NCBI GenBank assembly: GCA_030248295.1
Contig: JASANH010001343.1
Location: 1 to 64,000, forward strand
Reading direction: 5' to 3'
From: Mesodorylaimus sp. YZB2_4
Lineage: Eukaryota > Nematoda > Enoplea > Dorylaimida > Dorylaimidae
DNA length: 64,000 nucleotides
This document shows, piece after piece, positions 32,759 through 43,535 of the stretch (positions are counted from its first letter, which is position 1; each line of letters begins with the position of its first letter). Under the pieces are notes generated by a model, which was not told where the DNA came from, did no database searches, and saw only the letters and a program-made list of their open reading frames with translations. The position numbers and the translations under genes are program-made.

Positions 32759-33400
32759 TTAAACGCGTGGATTTTCTTTTCCTAGCTCTGCTTCCTCGAT
32801 TTTCTTCGTCATATCGTCGCTTTGGCTCAAGATCAATTCTTTTGCAACCCGAAATTTGTAAGCGTCGAAGAAATGCTTGGATTTGTAACAAATTAAACGG
32901 GCTGGTTCAGTGGATGAAAAGGTGACGACTGCGAAGCGACCTTGCTGGGATGTAGCCACGACAACATCGGACGGAGTCGAAATAGTCGAGGAAAGGCCAG
33001 CATCTTTGCATTCCGTTTTAACAATTTCGATAATTTTTCCTTTTGCTTCGAAAAAATCGGCCGGCATAGATTCGAGATTATTAATTCGAAGCTTAAATTT
33101 CGCTGACTGCATTTCGACGAAGTCCAATCGCCTTTTTGATTTCGTATTTTCGTCGGATAAACACTTGACGGTATTTTCGAGGCTCGAAATTTTTTCTTGG
33201 TTTATAGAATTTTGCTTTTGTAATTCACCAATCACTGCCATGAGGGATTCCAGTTGTGACGAAACCATCGAAATCTTTTTATCGGTTTTCTTTGAGCAAT
33301 CTTGAATCGTGGCGTATAACAGATCCATTGTTACACCACCACTACCGTCACCAATTGGGGAATTAGGCGAATCGTGCTTATTTCGTTTGTTTGCCGGCAT
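32759..33400 (-). CDS. LINE ORF1-like protein (coiled coil plus RRM-like domain)
   Basis: A 213-codon frame with an ATG at 33,400. The N-terminus MPANKRNKHDSPNSP is polar. Residues about 30-95 form a heptad-rich coiled coil (..SQLESLMAVIGELQKQNSI..ISSLENTVKCL..). The C-terminal part (FKLRINNLESMP, RFAVVTFSSTEPARL, FRVAKELILSQS) has the alternation of an RRM/L1 ORF1-type domain. ORF1 proteins bind the LINE RNA. It is on the same strand and upstream of the ORF2 remains, 2.5 kb away, with inserted repeats between, so it may be ORF1 of that same LINE. It is intact as a frame; the assignment rests on architecture, not a sequence match. Confidence 0.5.
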   Translation of the reverse strand: MPANKRNKHDSPNSPIGDGSGGVTMDLLYATIQDCSKKTDKKISMVSSQLESLMAVIGELQKQNSINQEKISSLENTVKCLSDENTKSKRRLDFVEMQSAKFKLRINNLESMPADFFEAKGKIIEIVKTECKDAGLSSTISTPSDVVVATSQQGRFAVVTFSSTEPARLICYKSKHFFDAYKFRVAKELILSQSDDMTKKIEEAELGKENPRV

Positions 33401-36400
33401 TTCTAATCAAAACAAATTTTCGTTTAATGACTATTTGGAATCATGGAGGAGTATCCAAGAAAACATCTTTCAGAGATATGCGGTAGGAGTTAAGTAAACA
33501 CCTCACAAATTTTGTTTCGGTTATGACATATTGTATGGCCAGACTAAGAAACCAGAAAGGTGAAAGATGTGCCGAAAGAGGCTGAAAATCAAGGCTCAGT
33601 TAAACGCAACCTTGCTCTTTTAACACAAAACAAAAGTTCTCACGGTAATGTACTGTACTGTTAAATGGTTTTCAGTTACATTTATGAAGTAGCAAAAAGC
33701 TTAACGTATCCATCTAATGCACCATACCTTTCTTGAATCCAACGCGCCCAAGTTGCAGCCGAGATTTGTCAGGAGCAGAAGCTAGAGAAAGAATTCGACA
33801 TCACCTCGACATGCAGTGCTTTGTTACTTCGCCACTAAATGATTTATATTTTTGCGTGTCCGCTTCCACACTGCCTGAAAAGGTGATCTACTTAGAATCT
33901 TACAAAAAACTCATTATAATCTAATACATGTAATCGATGTGAACTAGCTGCTTGAACTAGCTAATTGAAGCCCACCATGAAAAAAGCACGCGAGTCACGT
34001 TTTGTCAAGTTTTAGATGGAGGCTGATCCTCAGGCAGTTCCTCTGCTGTTAGTTTATAGCATATTCCCATTCCTTGCCTATTTCATCACTGTTAGTTTTT
34101 GTGCAAAATGTGCGTGAGTTTTTTGTAGTAAAGTATTGTTTTTTGCAGCATCAGCATGTTAATTTTGCTCCAGATACAGTTTGTTTCCCCTCTTTACATT
34201 AATAAGTTACTGTCAATTCCGTTGACTATAAGTTATTAGGGCTAAAATTTGATGTTCCAATAAGTCCTTCTATCCTCAGGAAATCATGGGCGACGACTCT
34301 AATACCCGCAGATATTATTGTTGCATCATATCATTGAACAAGCTGCTACTGAGGCCACATATATTCAGTGGGTTTTTTTTTCACTGTAACTTCGTTTTTT
34401 CCAAAATCGGATTTCTGTGTGAAAAATAAATGAGCCTGAATCGTTTCTTTCATTTAGGCATTGATCAGTGCACTTGATCGCCTTTATGCTACGGCTAAAG
34501 TTGTTTGAGGCTTGTGGTTCTTCGAACCAGATTTTGCATGGTGGTAGTTTTTTATACCATATTTCACAGCAGCTGTGCATTTCTCGATTCGTTGTTTCTC
34601 CAAAGAATGTAAATGTGACTTACGTGCTTTTTGTATTGAGGGCCCCGATTGTACAACAAGATGAATAATAATTTTTGTGAGAAAACATTTAAAGATAACC
34701 AAATGCTAGAGTTTTTAAAACAAAAACAAAAGCCTATCGAACAAGAATTCTGACTTCCGACTATTTTTTGAAGCCGCAATTCTTGTCGAATATTTATCTA
34801 AGTGGTTCTGGTTAGAACAACTTTATATATAGAAATCCTTGACGAGTCTTTTAGCTATGTTTATTTTGCGTAAACGCTGATAGAACCTGTGCTATTGGTA
34901 TAATAAGATATTTATTGATATCGACACTCCAGATCGGTTCAAGATCAATGAATATTTTATTCTGACAAAAGCACATCTTTTTTGCATTCGCGTCCACACA
35001 AAATGAATATAGCTGGGAGACATGTCAAGTTTCCTCCCCAGCGTTTTGTTTACTTTTAAAATTCTCTCACAAAAATCACCCTTCTCGATCTCATTACAGA
35101 AACCTGTACAAAACCTGGCTTTATTTGAAAGATTCAGTCTAGACAGAACTGCTCGAGTGTAAATTGCAAAGTCAGCGCTCTGAAAAGGTGCAATGTTCAG
35201 CTATTCCGATGGATGTTGCCAGTCTTCTGTCTTACCTCTTCAGTAGTTACTAACTTCGGTGGTTTTTGTCTGAAATTAAAAACGTCGAATTACGACTTAC
35301 CACTGGGATAAATACCAGATGTGATGGTTACTGTTTTTTGCTCCCTTAGCTTTTCTTACTCTCTCGTTCACAAAATGTGTACTCGAAAGCTTAATCAATC
35401 GACGCGAGAAAAAAATCGATTCATTCCATCACAATGAAAAACTTATCGCCGCTTTCGCACCTTAATTTTCACCCAGAGACTAACCTGTCTTGAGACAACA
35501 GTGAGAAAGGACTAGTACTGCAGCGAAGGCAGAATGACACGCTGAATGCAATAACGTGGTAAATATAAATTAACAACTAAACCAAGGTCATTCTCTCTCA
35601 TGACTTGCTTTATAAACAGCGACATGATTTTTTTCACATAGGTATACATATCAAACGAAAATAAGGCTTTTCAGGTTGTGAAGCGAAGTTTTCTCCGTAG
35701 CCATGTCATGTTTCTATTACTTATTCTCACTTTTACATAAAAAGTGCATTTTGCTAAGAATTAATCGACCTGCCCTCAGTGAGACACGACTTGTATCATC
35801 GTGGTTGATAACACACAAGGTCCTCGCTTTAACCAATTTCTTCTCACTAACTAGTTTTCAACTTCCAGTTTGATGTCTGGTTTGAAACATTTTGCACCAG
35901 AGCATAAACAGTTTGACATGCTTATTGAGAGCCGAGAGAAACACGAAACAACAACACTCCCAAGTTTATTGCTCTTTTAATATGTGTCACCGACTACATG
36001 ACAGCGAAAAAGGGTTCGCCCCAAGCTGGAGAGAAGATTTTCGAGCAAACTCCTCTTTTAAATGTTCCAGCGCTGGATTTTTATGCATAAGTTCTCTCAA
36101 GGCAAAACCAGAACGATCACGGATATGATAAAATTGAATGTCCGCTACTTATGCTTTTCCCAGGGATGCGTTCATTTCGCGCTCTCATTCTAGTTTTTGA
36201 GATTTTGTGCTAGACCTTACTTCCTGCCCCACGTTTTGGACACTTCCCATGGGCCTAGAGTACTGATCACTGCTTCTTTTACCTCACTACCTACGCTGAT
36301 TACGTCTGTGATGAGAGCGAATATGCGAGATGTTTGTTCTGTTGTGAACAACATTTAGTTTCGCTTATTTTCAATGTTCCATCATGACCCAGCGCCTGTG

Positions 36401-36904
36401 ATTTAATAAATTTTTTTTCCAAGAGAGAAAACAACGTCGGGTACAGTTTGACAACGAGCTAACCTATACTTTATTAGCTGTTATCGTTCCCCTTTGAATA
36501 CACAAAAATGCCAGCCAGCTGTCACGCCTCAACTTTGCTGATACAAAAATGCTTAGGTGAGTCCTACATTGTAAATAACTTTTTCCATCCAATGTGCGTA
36601 TCCAACGTGTGTATGCCTCGACTCCGGCCCAGGACATTAGGGCTTAGGCTACGCTTTCGGCCAAGCAGCGAAGCAGTCCCAGCTTAAGTCGGGGCTCGGG
36701 CTGCGCCGAATCAATATAATAAAAAGACGAGCGAGAAATTTGCGCTTTGAAGTGCATTTTTTCGACAAATTTGCCGCTAATAACACATTAAAACGCTGAG
36801 CGTTGTTCGGAACAATGACTGGGTAACTGAAAAATGACCACTTCTCCAAGCACTTTGCTGCAATAGTAATCGCGTTTTTAAGCATTGCGATATCTTATTA
36901 GTCG
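33401..36904. other. No gene; duplicated segment 34,930-35,500
   Basis: No supported coding sequence. Bases 34,930-35,500 duplicate 23,760-24,430 in direct orientation. About 34,745-34,880 is an inverted match to 23,820-23,920. At 36,295 lies one unit of the dispersed GCTGATTAC repeat, in a context matching 59,565-59,730 and 63,365-63,540. Confidence 0.5.
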
Positions 36905-38290
36905 GGTAATTGTGTTATCAGTTGCATGCACGCGTTGTCAATTGTGTGATGAGGTTGGCTCGGGCTCAGGCGACTCGGGAATGTTGCGACTTTGAGAGCT
37001 GACTACAGCTGAGTCTTACTGTATCTTAAGGTTACTTTCTAAATGCAACTTAAAACTATTCGACAGGATATTTCTGTTAGAGGTTTCGTTCCTGCGAAGA
37101 AAGCAAATTTGCATCATATTTTTTCAACACAATCGCTGCAAGATGACACACTTCCAGTGTATTCATATTGAAATGATGACAAAACACATTTTCGGACACT
37201 TTATTTAGAAAAGCACAAAAATTTGTGTTGTGGTTTTTCATTTCTAGTGCGGCTACAGTTTGTTTCAACGAGTGGTGCGCTAGACGAAATGATTCACCCA
37301 AAAAGAATTCAGTGCTTTCGGAATGCAAAAATATTTGCCTAGGTATGATTCGACAGCATCTTCCTTGGCGGAGCCAGTCTCTCAAAGAATTTCGCATGCG
37401 TATATGCGCGACCTACATTCGTAGACTAGACATCAATCAAAACAGGCATCGAGTATTTGACTACAGAGAATAACTGTACACGCTGAATAAATTCACTTCG
37501 AAGACACTTCGAACGTATATCGAGCAGATTTTCTGATAATCCTTTATTTATTGTGCTAAGAGTTTTTCCGCTGCTTCAACAAAAAAATTTGTGTGAAAAA
37601 CCTTTTTTGAATGCAGAATGCAAAACTTTTTTAAAGTAAGTAAGTGTGAAACGACAGGTTTAACCAGAAATGCTTCTTTTTACCAACACTGCTTTAGTTT
37701 TATGGGATTTCTGTTAAAAGTTACGGAGATTGAATTAGGCGATTGCCCGCCCTCTCATAACTGCCAGCCAGCTGCCCTCTTCTTTGCCAAACACCCACTC
37801 CCGCTCGCCCATATTTCGTTTATATTATTTAAATTTGGCTTATTCAGACCATTGAAATTTGGCTTATTTTATTGAAACTGAGTAATGTAGTGCGCTGATT
37901 ACGAATATGATGAAGGCGGGGACTCGCTGATCATTATTTGCGTGCAAACGGAATATTTTTCGGGAGTTTTCTGAAAATTTTTATTTTTCCAGATTTACTG
38001 CTTTTTTTATGCATCCATCTCTAGGTTTTCAGTGTCACAAAATGCGAAAATCAAGATTATGTGTGAACTAGGCCCTCGCGATGTGTTTGTTGGGGATGGC
38101 GCATTTGATGGAGAGACTGATTCTTGGACACTTACCTTGAAGAGGGATTACGAGTAGAGTGGAATGCTTGTCGAACCACATCCTTTCAGCTCTGCATTAC
38201 TTCGAACGAAGAAACGTAAGGCCTGGCAATTGAATGGATGTACATCAGGCGGAAAGAGACCTCGAAAACTTGGCCCTCATTCAAATTTAA
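36905..38290. repeat. Copy B of inverted duplication, FkbM-linked part
   Basis: Plus-strand counterpart of 16,170-17,600. It contains the open frame at 37,225-37,473, a GCTGATTAC unit at 37,894 and the FkbM fragment at 38,090-38,290. After about 38,285 the homology stops. About 50 bp of AT-rich imperfect palindrome (TTTAAATTCATTCATTT and so on) joins it to the Myb/SANT part at 38,341. Confidence 0.8.
38090..38290 (+). pseudogene. FkbM methyltransferase fragment, copy B
   Basis: The frame reads DVFVGDGAFDGETDSWTLTL (motif I region), then after a TAG continues VEPHPFSSALLRTKKRKAWQ, LNGCTSGGKRPRKLGP. Gly-Asp replaces the usual Glu-Ala in VEAGA, and a stop precedes the E-P-N block. The C-terminal half of the domain is missing, replaced by the AT-rich junction. 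Non-functional. Confidence 0.7.
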
Positions 38291-38766
38291 ATTCATTCAT
38301 TTTTCTAAATTTATTTATTTGAATTTAAAAATTGTTGGATTACATGATGTCATATCCAGAAACGGAAATGATTAAAATATGTACGAAGAGTTTGTCAGGA
38401 GAGTATGAACTGATAGTATAGATAAAGCTAAATAATTTTGTTTCCCAGCACACCCACGCCGCACGCTTTTCTCGTAAATCTCTAGCTGGGGTCGTCCCTG
38501 CTTGCACGAAAGCCCACAGTCTGTTAATGTGAGCAGTCATGTCCTGCACACACTGCGCGTGTTTAAGAATTTTGCTTGATTTCATATCCTACTGCAGTTC
38601 AGCAGTTTCATGGTTTTTGGAGTGCGATCCATTAATTCGCCTGTTTTGGTTTCCCCCCACGTTATTTAATTGCATGATTGGGTATAGATGGTGCGCATTC
38701 GATTTTTCTTCGTAAGATACTCTAAAGGCAGCGGAACGCAGCTAGATCAAACTGATAAGAGCTAGC

Positions 38767-38792
38767 ACGGCACAATGGCACCATTGTGCCGT
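38767..38792. repeat. 26-bp palindrome, copy B
   Basis: Same 12-bp arms as 10,781-10,806, with the 2-nt centre CA instead of TG (the reverse-complement centre). It is 20 bp upstream of the ATG at 38,812. Confidence 0.75.
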
Positions 38793-38811
38793 TTCGCTGC
38801 AGTCGGAAAGC

Positions 38812-39678
38812 ATGTGTGCGTCGCGTCAATCGAGAATTCAAAAAGTAAAAGATGTGCACAGCCTTCTAGCTTCTGAGAATTTCGCTGTCAGTACAGACAG
38901 AGGAAAGAAATCTTTTTGTGAAGAAAGAACATTGTCTGGAAATTTTTTGCGTCGTCATCGTAATGAGGAATTTAAAACTTCCAAACAACAGTTTCAGGAT
39001 GATTATTGGAGACCGAAGCAAGTGGGGATTATGATTAATTTCATATTGTGGAAATGCCCTTCTCGACTGATCAGAAACTGATCATTTTACGTATGATTCT
39101 AGGAAGTGGAGACGTTTTTTTTTTGGAAAAATTCACCAATACTGTCACAAACGACGTTAAAGCCAAGAAATGCAAGGAAATAATCAAAAAATGCCGTCGC
39201 CACTACGCTTTTGAGGCAGTTCCTGCCGATAAGGTTGGAAAATACCTTCGCGATACGATGTGGAAAAACTGGACGAAAACGGCAAAGGAAAAGTTGGACG
39301 GAAATAACAAGACGGGGGAAGAAGGCGGTGTCAAATAATCTTATTTCGACGTAAGGCTACGGCTCGCTTTTTATAAAATCACAGTCGTATCAATTTATTC
39401 AGTTTTATCGTAAAATAAATTAATTTTAAACTTGATAACGCGAGCTTCAAACTGACCAAATTCATGTTAATTTAACAGTTAGTTCACTCTAAAGTCAATA
39501 AATTTAAATTTAGTCAACTAGATTTTAGTGAGTGATTTAGAATTAATTGGTTAACTAATTATATTGGGTTTCAGGTCGATTTGGCCGTATTTGATATTTC
39601 CGGCTGTGAGTCCCTGGGAATGGTCGGATTACCTGTTCAAGAACAATGGGATAATTTGGATCATGGCCCTTTATCTTA
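38812..39678 (+). pseudogene. Myb/SANT-like DNA-binding protein gene, copy B (start kept, exon 2 shifted)
   Basis: Exon 1 starts with an ATG at 38,812 (MCASRQSRIQKVKDVHSLL) and ends at about 39,021. Exon 2 begins after ATCAG at about 39,075 and carries the same CKEIIKKCRRHYAF..MWKNWTKTAKEKLDG domain. A 1-nt difference at the GGGGGAAGAAGGC stretch (about 39,315) throws the end of exon 2 out of frame, giving KTGEEGGVK and a stop where copy A reads on to the donor. Exon 3 follows a TTTCAG at about 39,575 and ends with the same TAA. Copies A and B are each broken, at different places. Confidence 0.5.
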
Positions 39679-39735
39679 AAGTTCGAGCGATAATGAGGGC
39701 GAGGATAAAGAGTTACGTGAATTTTCGTCATCAGC

Positions 39736-40067
39736 ATCAGCAACAGATAACCTCGGCCGCGAAAGTCAGCACCAAATGCATCTATTTCAACAAGCATCCT
39801 AGCCGTTGCTTTTGTATGCCAATCGCGCATTTAACGAGAGTGCGGGTTCGACGATGGGCCTGGTTACAATGGCATTCAGATTGATTTCTGGGATCGGCGA
39901 CCAGAGTGACTAGGTGATCGCAGTCAGAGTAAGCGGAGTTGCCGAATAAAACGCCCTGCGGAATCGGCCCCCAACCCGCGTCTAATCGTTTTTTCAGGGT
40001 GCTATCACGGACCCTGGACCAACCCGGGCTATCAACTCCACACGTAGTAAAACCTGAAAGTCAAAAT
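39736..40067. other. No gene seen
   Basis: Unique sequence between the inverted duplication and the Ty3/gypsy 5' region. No supported frame. Confidence 0.4.
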
Positions 40068-40385
40068 TTGTAAGTCATGTACAGCACTCGATTAGCTGAC
40101 TGCTAAAGCGAGTCATGATCGAAAAAAGCAAAAAAAGAATCCCATTCACCACCTTGTTGGTCTGTGATGTAAACGCATTGGTAGTTTGCATACTTGCCAA
40201 GTCATAGTCTCACGCCACGCTTACGCACCGCTTATGATTAGGCTACCGCAAAGGTTACTTCTACGAGAATGTTACCAGCTTCTAGCACTAGCGCAGCGCA
40301 CCTACGGCTCACTTGCTCTGCTTGTTACAGACTAGTAAAGTAGTTTTCTCTGCTCGGGTCTTTAACATAACATTGGCGACGTCGG
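40068..40385 (+). promoter_or_regulatory. Probable Ty3/gypsy 5' LTR end and primer-binding site
   Basis: The sequence CTTTAACATAACA followed by TTGGCGACGTCGG at about 40,372 looks like an LTR terminus ending in CA and a tRNA primer-binding site of the type used by gypsy-like elements. An LTR could begin at TGTAAGTC near 40,068. There is no second LTR in the window to confirm the borders. Confidence 0.35.
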
Positions 40386-40442
40386 TTATTCTTTTCATTG
40401 GACCGCACTCCATTGAAATTTCGAATTCGACCATATTTCGCA

Positions 40443-43400
40443 ATGGCGCACGCAGCGCAAGCCGGAGACGATATCCAGCAACGGATTAGTCGTTTCAAAT
40501 TTTCTCAGTTCGACTCTAAAGCGGAGGAATGGAAGTATTACATTCAACGCTTCGAAATGGAGTTGACATTGCAGCAACTCGACGGAGCTGAAGCCACCGT
40601 CCAGGCAGCACGTCGAAACCTATTGCTCAAATGGGTTGGACCAGAGCTTTATCGCCTCGTTCTGGATCATTTCGCACCAACGCCTATAGGAGATGAGACA
40701 TACGCCAGGATCAAAGAGTTCCTGGACGGCTATTACAAGCCAGCCACCAATTACTTATTGGAGCGCGTGAAGTTTGGACAGTGTTTTCGTCAACCAGAAC
40801 AATCCATCGTCCAATTCACAAATCAGTTACGCTCAATAGCGACTGGCTGTCAGTTTGGTAACACATTGGAGGAGCGCCTACGCGACCAATTTCTTCTAGG
40901 TCTTCGCAATCCGAGTATGCAGGAGGAACTGTTTCGTCAGCATTCTCAGGTTACAGCGACGTGGGCGGACATTGGAAGAACAGCACTAACAATCGAGGCA
41001 GCACAATTACAGCGCAAGGTCCTTGAATCGCCAGGAGTGATGTCAAACGCGAGCACTGTCAGTAAAGTTTGCGCAAAGAAACCGTCCAAGGTACTTCCAG
41101 CCAAACACGACACGAAAAAGCCAGCATCTGCATCAACCGGCGCACCGAGAGTGGCGGATCCGAACAAACAGTGCATGCGGTGTGGACGAGACCGTCATGG
41201 GAACGACAGCAAGTGTCCCGCAAAAGACAGCAAATGCAATGCGTGTCATCAGACGGGTCATTGGGAAGTCGTCTGCATCACCAGCGGACGCGCCGTCAAG
41301 CCAAAAGCGGGACGCCCAGCTTCCAGGACGAATGCGGTTTCGTCAGCTCGAACTGAATTCTTCGTTTCAGACATGAATGCAACTGAGCACGGAGATGAAA
41401 AGCGGTACATGATCGAAGTTATCATTAACGGCAACAAGAAATTGTCATTGGAATTCGATACAGCCGCAGTTCGGACAGTCATTAGCAAAGGCACCTGGAC
41501 ACGGCTAGGCTCACCTGAGCTTCGTCCAACGGCAAACTTGGGCGCATACCCAAGGTTTACCATTGAAATGTTGGGAGAAACTACAGTTCCTGTTTCTCCA
41601 GGCAATCGCACCTTGCAGCTTCCGTTAGCAGTAACAAAGCAATACCACGGAATCCCACTTTTCGGGAAGGACTGGATCCAAGCGTTCAATTTGGAACCAC
41701 AGAGCGAGTTTATCAAGCTCCAGTCAATACATCTGGCGAACGTTAATCGGACATCGGCGGCACCTACAGGACAGCAAATCCAAATCGCACAGGACCCTGA
41801 GGTACAACAGCTGATCAAGGATTATGCAGATTTGCTCAGCGACAAACCAGGAGTGGTGCGAGGACACAAGGCAGCAATCCATCTTCGGGACGACGCACGC
41901 CCTGTCGTTTTCAAACCACGGCCTGTACCTTTCGCAATTCGCCCAGCAGCAGACGCGGAAATCGATCGGCTGGTACGTGACGGTATCATCGAGCCGGTGG
42001 ATCCCGCAGTCACAGCAGTTGAATGGGCATCCCCTGTCGTTTACGTTCCAAAGCCAAATGGCCAAGTACGACTTTGTGGCGATTTCAAAGTTTTAATCAA
42101 TCCGTACATGATTGTGGATCCTCATCCCCTGCCACGGTTCGAGGAGGTGGTCTCCAATTTCCAAGGGTTCACGGAATTTTCCGTGATCGACCTAAAGGAC
42201 GCATTCCTACAGTTGGAATTGGATGACAAGTCACAGAGGTATTTGGTAATCGCAACGCATCGCGGATACTACCGTTACAAACGCATGCCATTCGGGATTA
42301 GTTCAGCGCCAGCAATTTTTCAGCACTTCATGGACAAACTTCTCAGGGGCATCGACGGAGTTTCCTGTCTGATGGACGACATCGCAAATGGGGGCTGGAC
42401 CAGAGAAGAGCACCTTCACCGGCTTCGTCTTATTTTTAGCAAATTGCGCCAAGTCGGTTTGCGAACACAGACTTCGAAGCTACGCCTAATGCAAAAGGAA
42501 GTCAGGTATCTGGGTTTCCGCATGGACAAGGACGGCATTCACCCAGTCTCCGAAGGTATTGAGGCTTTACGCAACCTGCCAACACCCACCAACGCGTCAG
42601 AGTTACGCTCTTTTCTTGGATCGATGAACTTTTATTCACGGTTTATTCCGAATTTGCAAAGCACCTGCATCCCTCTTCATCGCCTTACGAAGAAGGGAGT
42701 CGCATGGAAGTGGACGAAAGCAGATGACGCAATCTTTAACGAATTGAAGAAAGCAATTTCATCCAAGGACACCTTAGTTCATTTCGATTCTTCGTTGCCA
42801 GTCATTCTCGCAACAGACGCATCCAAGCGAGGGGTCGGGGCCATCTTGATGCACAAATATCCAGATGGTACAGAGAGGCCAATTGCAGCGGTATCTCGTT
42901 CATTGAAACCAGCTGAGCAACGGTATTTACCAATCGATCGCGAAGCATTGGGAATCATGTTTGGAGTCAGCCAGTTCCACCAGTATCTCTACGGGAGGAA
43001 GTTCGCTTTAAGGACGGATCATAAACCGCTCGAACGAATTTTTGGCGAGCACAAAGAAATTCCAAAATTGGCAGCATCCCGCTTGACACGCTGGGCCATC
43101 ACACTCAGCGCATACGATTACAAAATCGAATATGGTCCAGGCAAGGAGAATTCTGCTGCTGACGCACTCTCTCGATTACCATTGCCATCTACGGAGGCAA
43201 CGGAAATGGAAGATGGCGATGCGAGAGCAATTTGTCAACTACGTCAAGATAAGGAGAATAATTCGTTTTTGGGAAGTCCAGTTGCACAAAACGTGCATTC
43301 GATTTCTCCAGAAGTGGTTTTCATCAATCCGTCGGAATCAACAAGAAAAAGAAAAATTGGAGAGAATCCATGGACTCCATTGTCACCATCAGAACAGACA

Positions 43401-43535
43401 AATGTTGTTGTGGAAAGTCACCTGGATTATAGGCCCAACGGCGAACTAGGTAATTTAGTCACATTTTTGGGGCCGTTTCTTCACTTTCATACTCTGAATT
43501 ATGAACAAAAATGTCTCGCAATTTCATCTTTGTAG
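40443..43535 (+). CDS. Ty3/gypsy Gag-Pol polyprotein, integrase missing
   Basis: One long open frame (first ATG 40,443). Gag includes KAEEWKYYIQRFEMELTLQQ and QCFRQPEQSIVQFTNQLRSI. Two zinc knuckles follow (CMRCGRDRHGNDSKC, CNACHQTGHWEVVC). The protease has LEFDTAAVRTVIS (D-T-A in place of the usual D-T-G). RT has RLCGDFKVLINPY, FSVIDLKDAFLQLEL, MPFGISSAPAIFQHFMDKLL and the catalytic LMDD. RNase H has ILATDASKRGVGAIL and ALRTDHKPLERIF, then ADALSRLPL. The frame then runs about 100 codons with no integrase zinc finger or D-D-E core and ends at 43,535. Homology to pol probably stops near 43,440, where unrelated transposon-like sequence starts. The open frame suggests a fairly recent insertion that was 3' truncated. 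Confidence 0.85.
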   Translation: MAHAAQAGDDIQQRISRFKFSQFDSKAEEWKYYIQRFEMELTLQQLDGAEATVQAARRNLLLKWVGPELYRLVLDHFAPTPIGDETYARIKEFLDGYYKPATNYLLERVKFGQCFRQPEQSIVQFTNQLRSIATGCQFGNTLEERLRDQFLLGLRNPSMQEELFRQHSQVTATWADIGRTALTIEAAQLQRKVLESPGVMSNASTVSKVCAKKPSKVLPAKHDTKKPASASTGAPRVADPNKQCMRCGRDRHGNDSKCPAKDSKCNACHQTGHWEVVCITSGRAVKPKAGRPASRTNAVSSARTEFFVSDMNATEHGDEKRYMIEVIINGNKKLSLEFDTAAVRTVISKGTWTRLGSPELRPTANLGAYPRFTIEMLGETTVPVSPGNRTLQLPLAVTKQYHGIPLFGKDWIQAFNLEPQSEFIKLQSIHLANVNRTSAAPTGQQIQIAQDPEVQQLIKDYADLLSDKPGVVRGHKAAIHLRDDARPVVFKPRPVPFAIRPAADAEIDRLVRDGIIEPVDPAVTAVEWASPVVYVPKPNGQVRLCGDFKVLINPYMIVDPHPLPRFEEVVSNFQGFTEFSVIDLKDAFLQLELDDKSQRYLVIATHRGYYRYKRMPFGISSAPAIFQHFMDKLLRGIDGVSCLMDDIANGGWTREEHLHRLRLIFSKLRQVGLRTQTSKLRLMQKEVRYLGFRMDKDGIHPVSEGIEALRNLPTPTNASELRSFLGSMNFYSRFIPNLQSTCIPLHRLTKKGVAWKWTKADDAIFNELKKAISSKDTLVHFDSSLPVILATDASKRGVGAILMHKYPDGTERPIAAVSRSLKPAEQRYLPIDREALGIMFGVSQFHQYLYGRKFALRTDHKPLERIFGEHKEIPKLAASRLTRWAITLSAYDYKIEYGPGKENSAADALSRLPLPSTEATEMEDGDARAICQLRQDKENNSFLGSPVAQNVHSISPEVVFINPSESTRKRKIGENPWTPLSPSEQTNVVVESHLDYRPNGELGNLVTFLGPFLHFHTLNYEQKCLAISSL

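Larger units (their letters stand above)
38341..39735. repeat. Copy B of inverted duplication, Myb/SANT-gene part
   Basis: Inverted and nearly identical copy of 9,841-11,240, with few differences. The far end diverges at 39,735. Confidence 0.85.
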
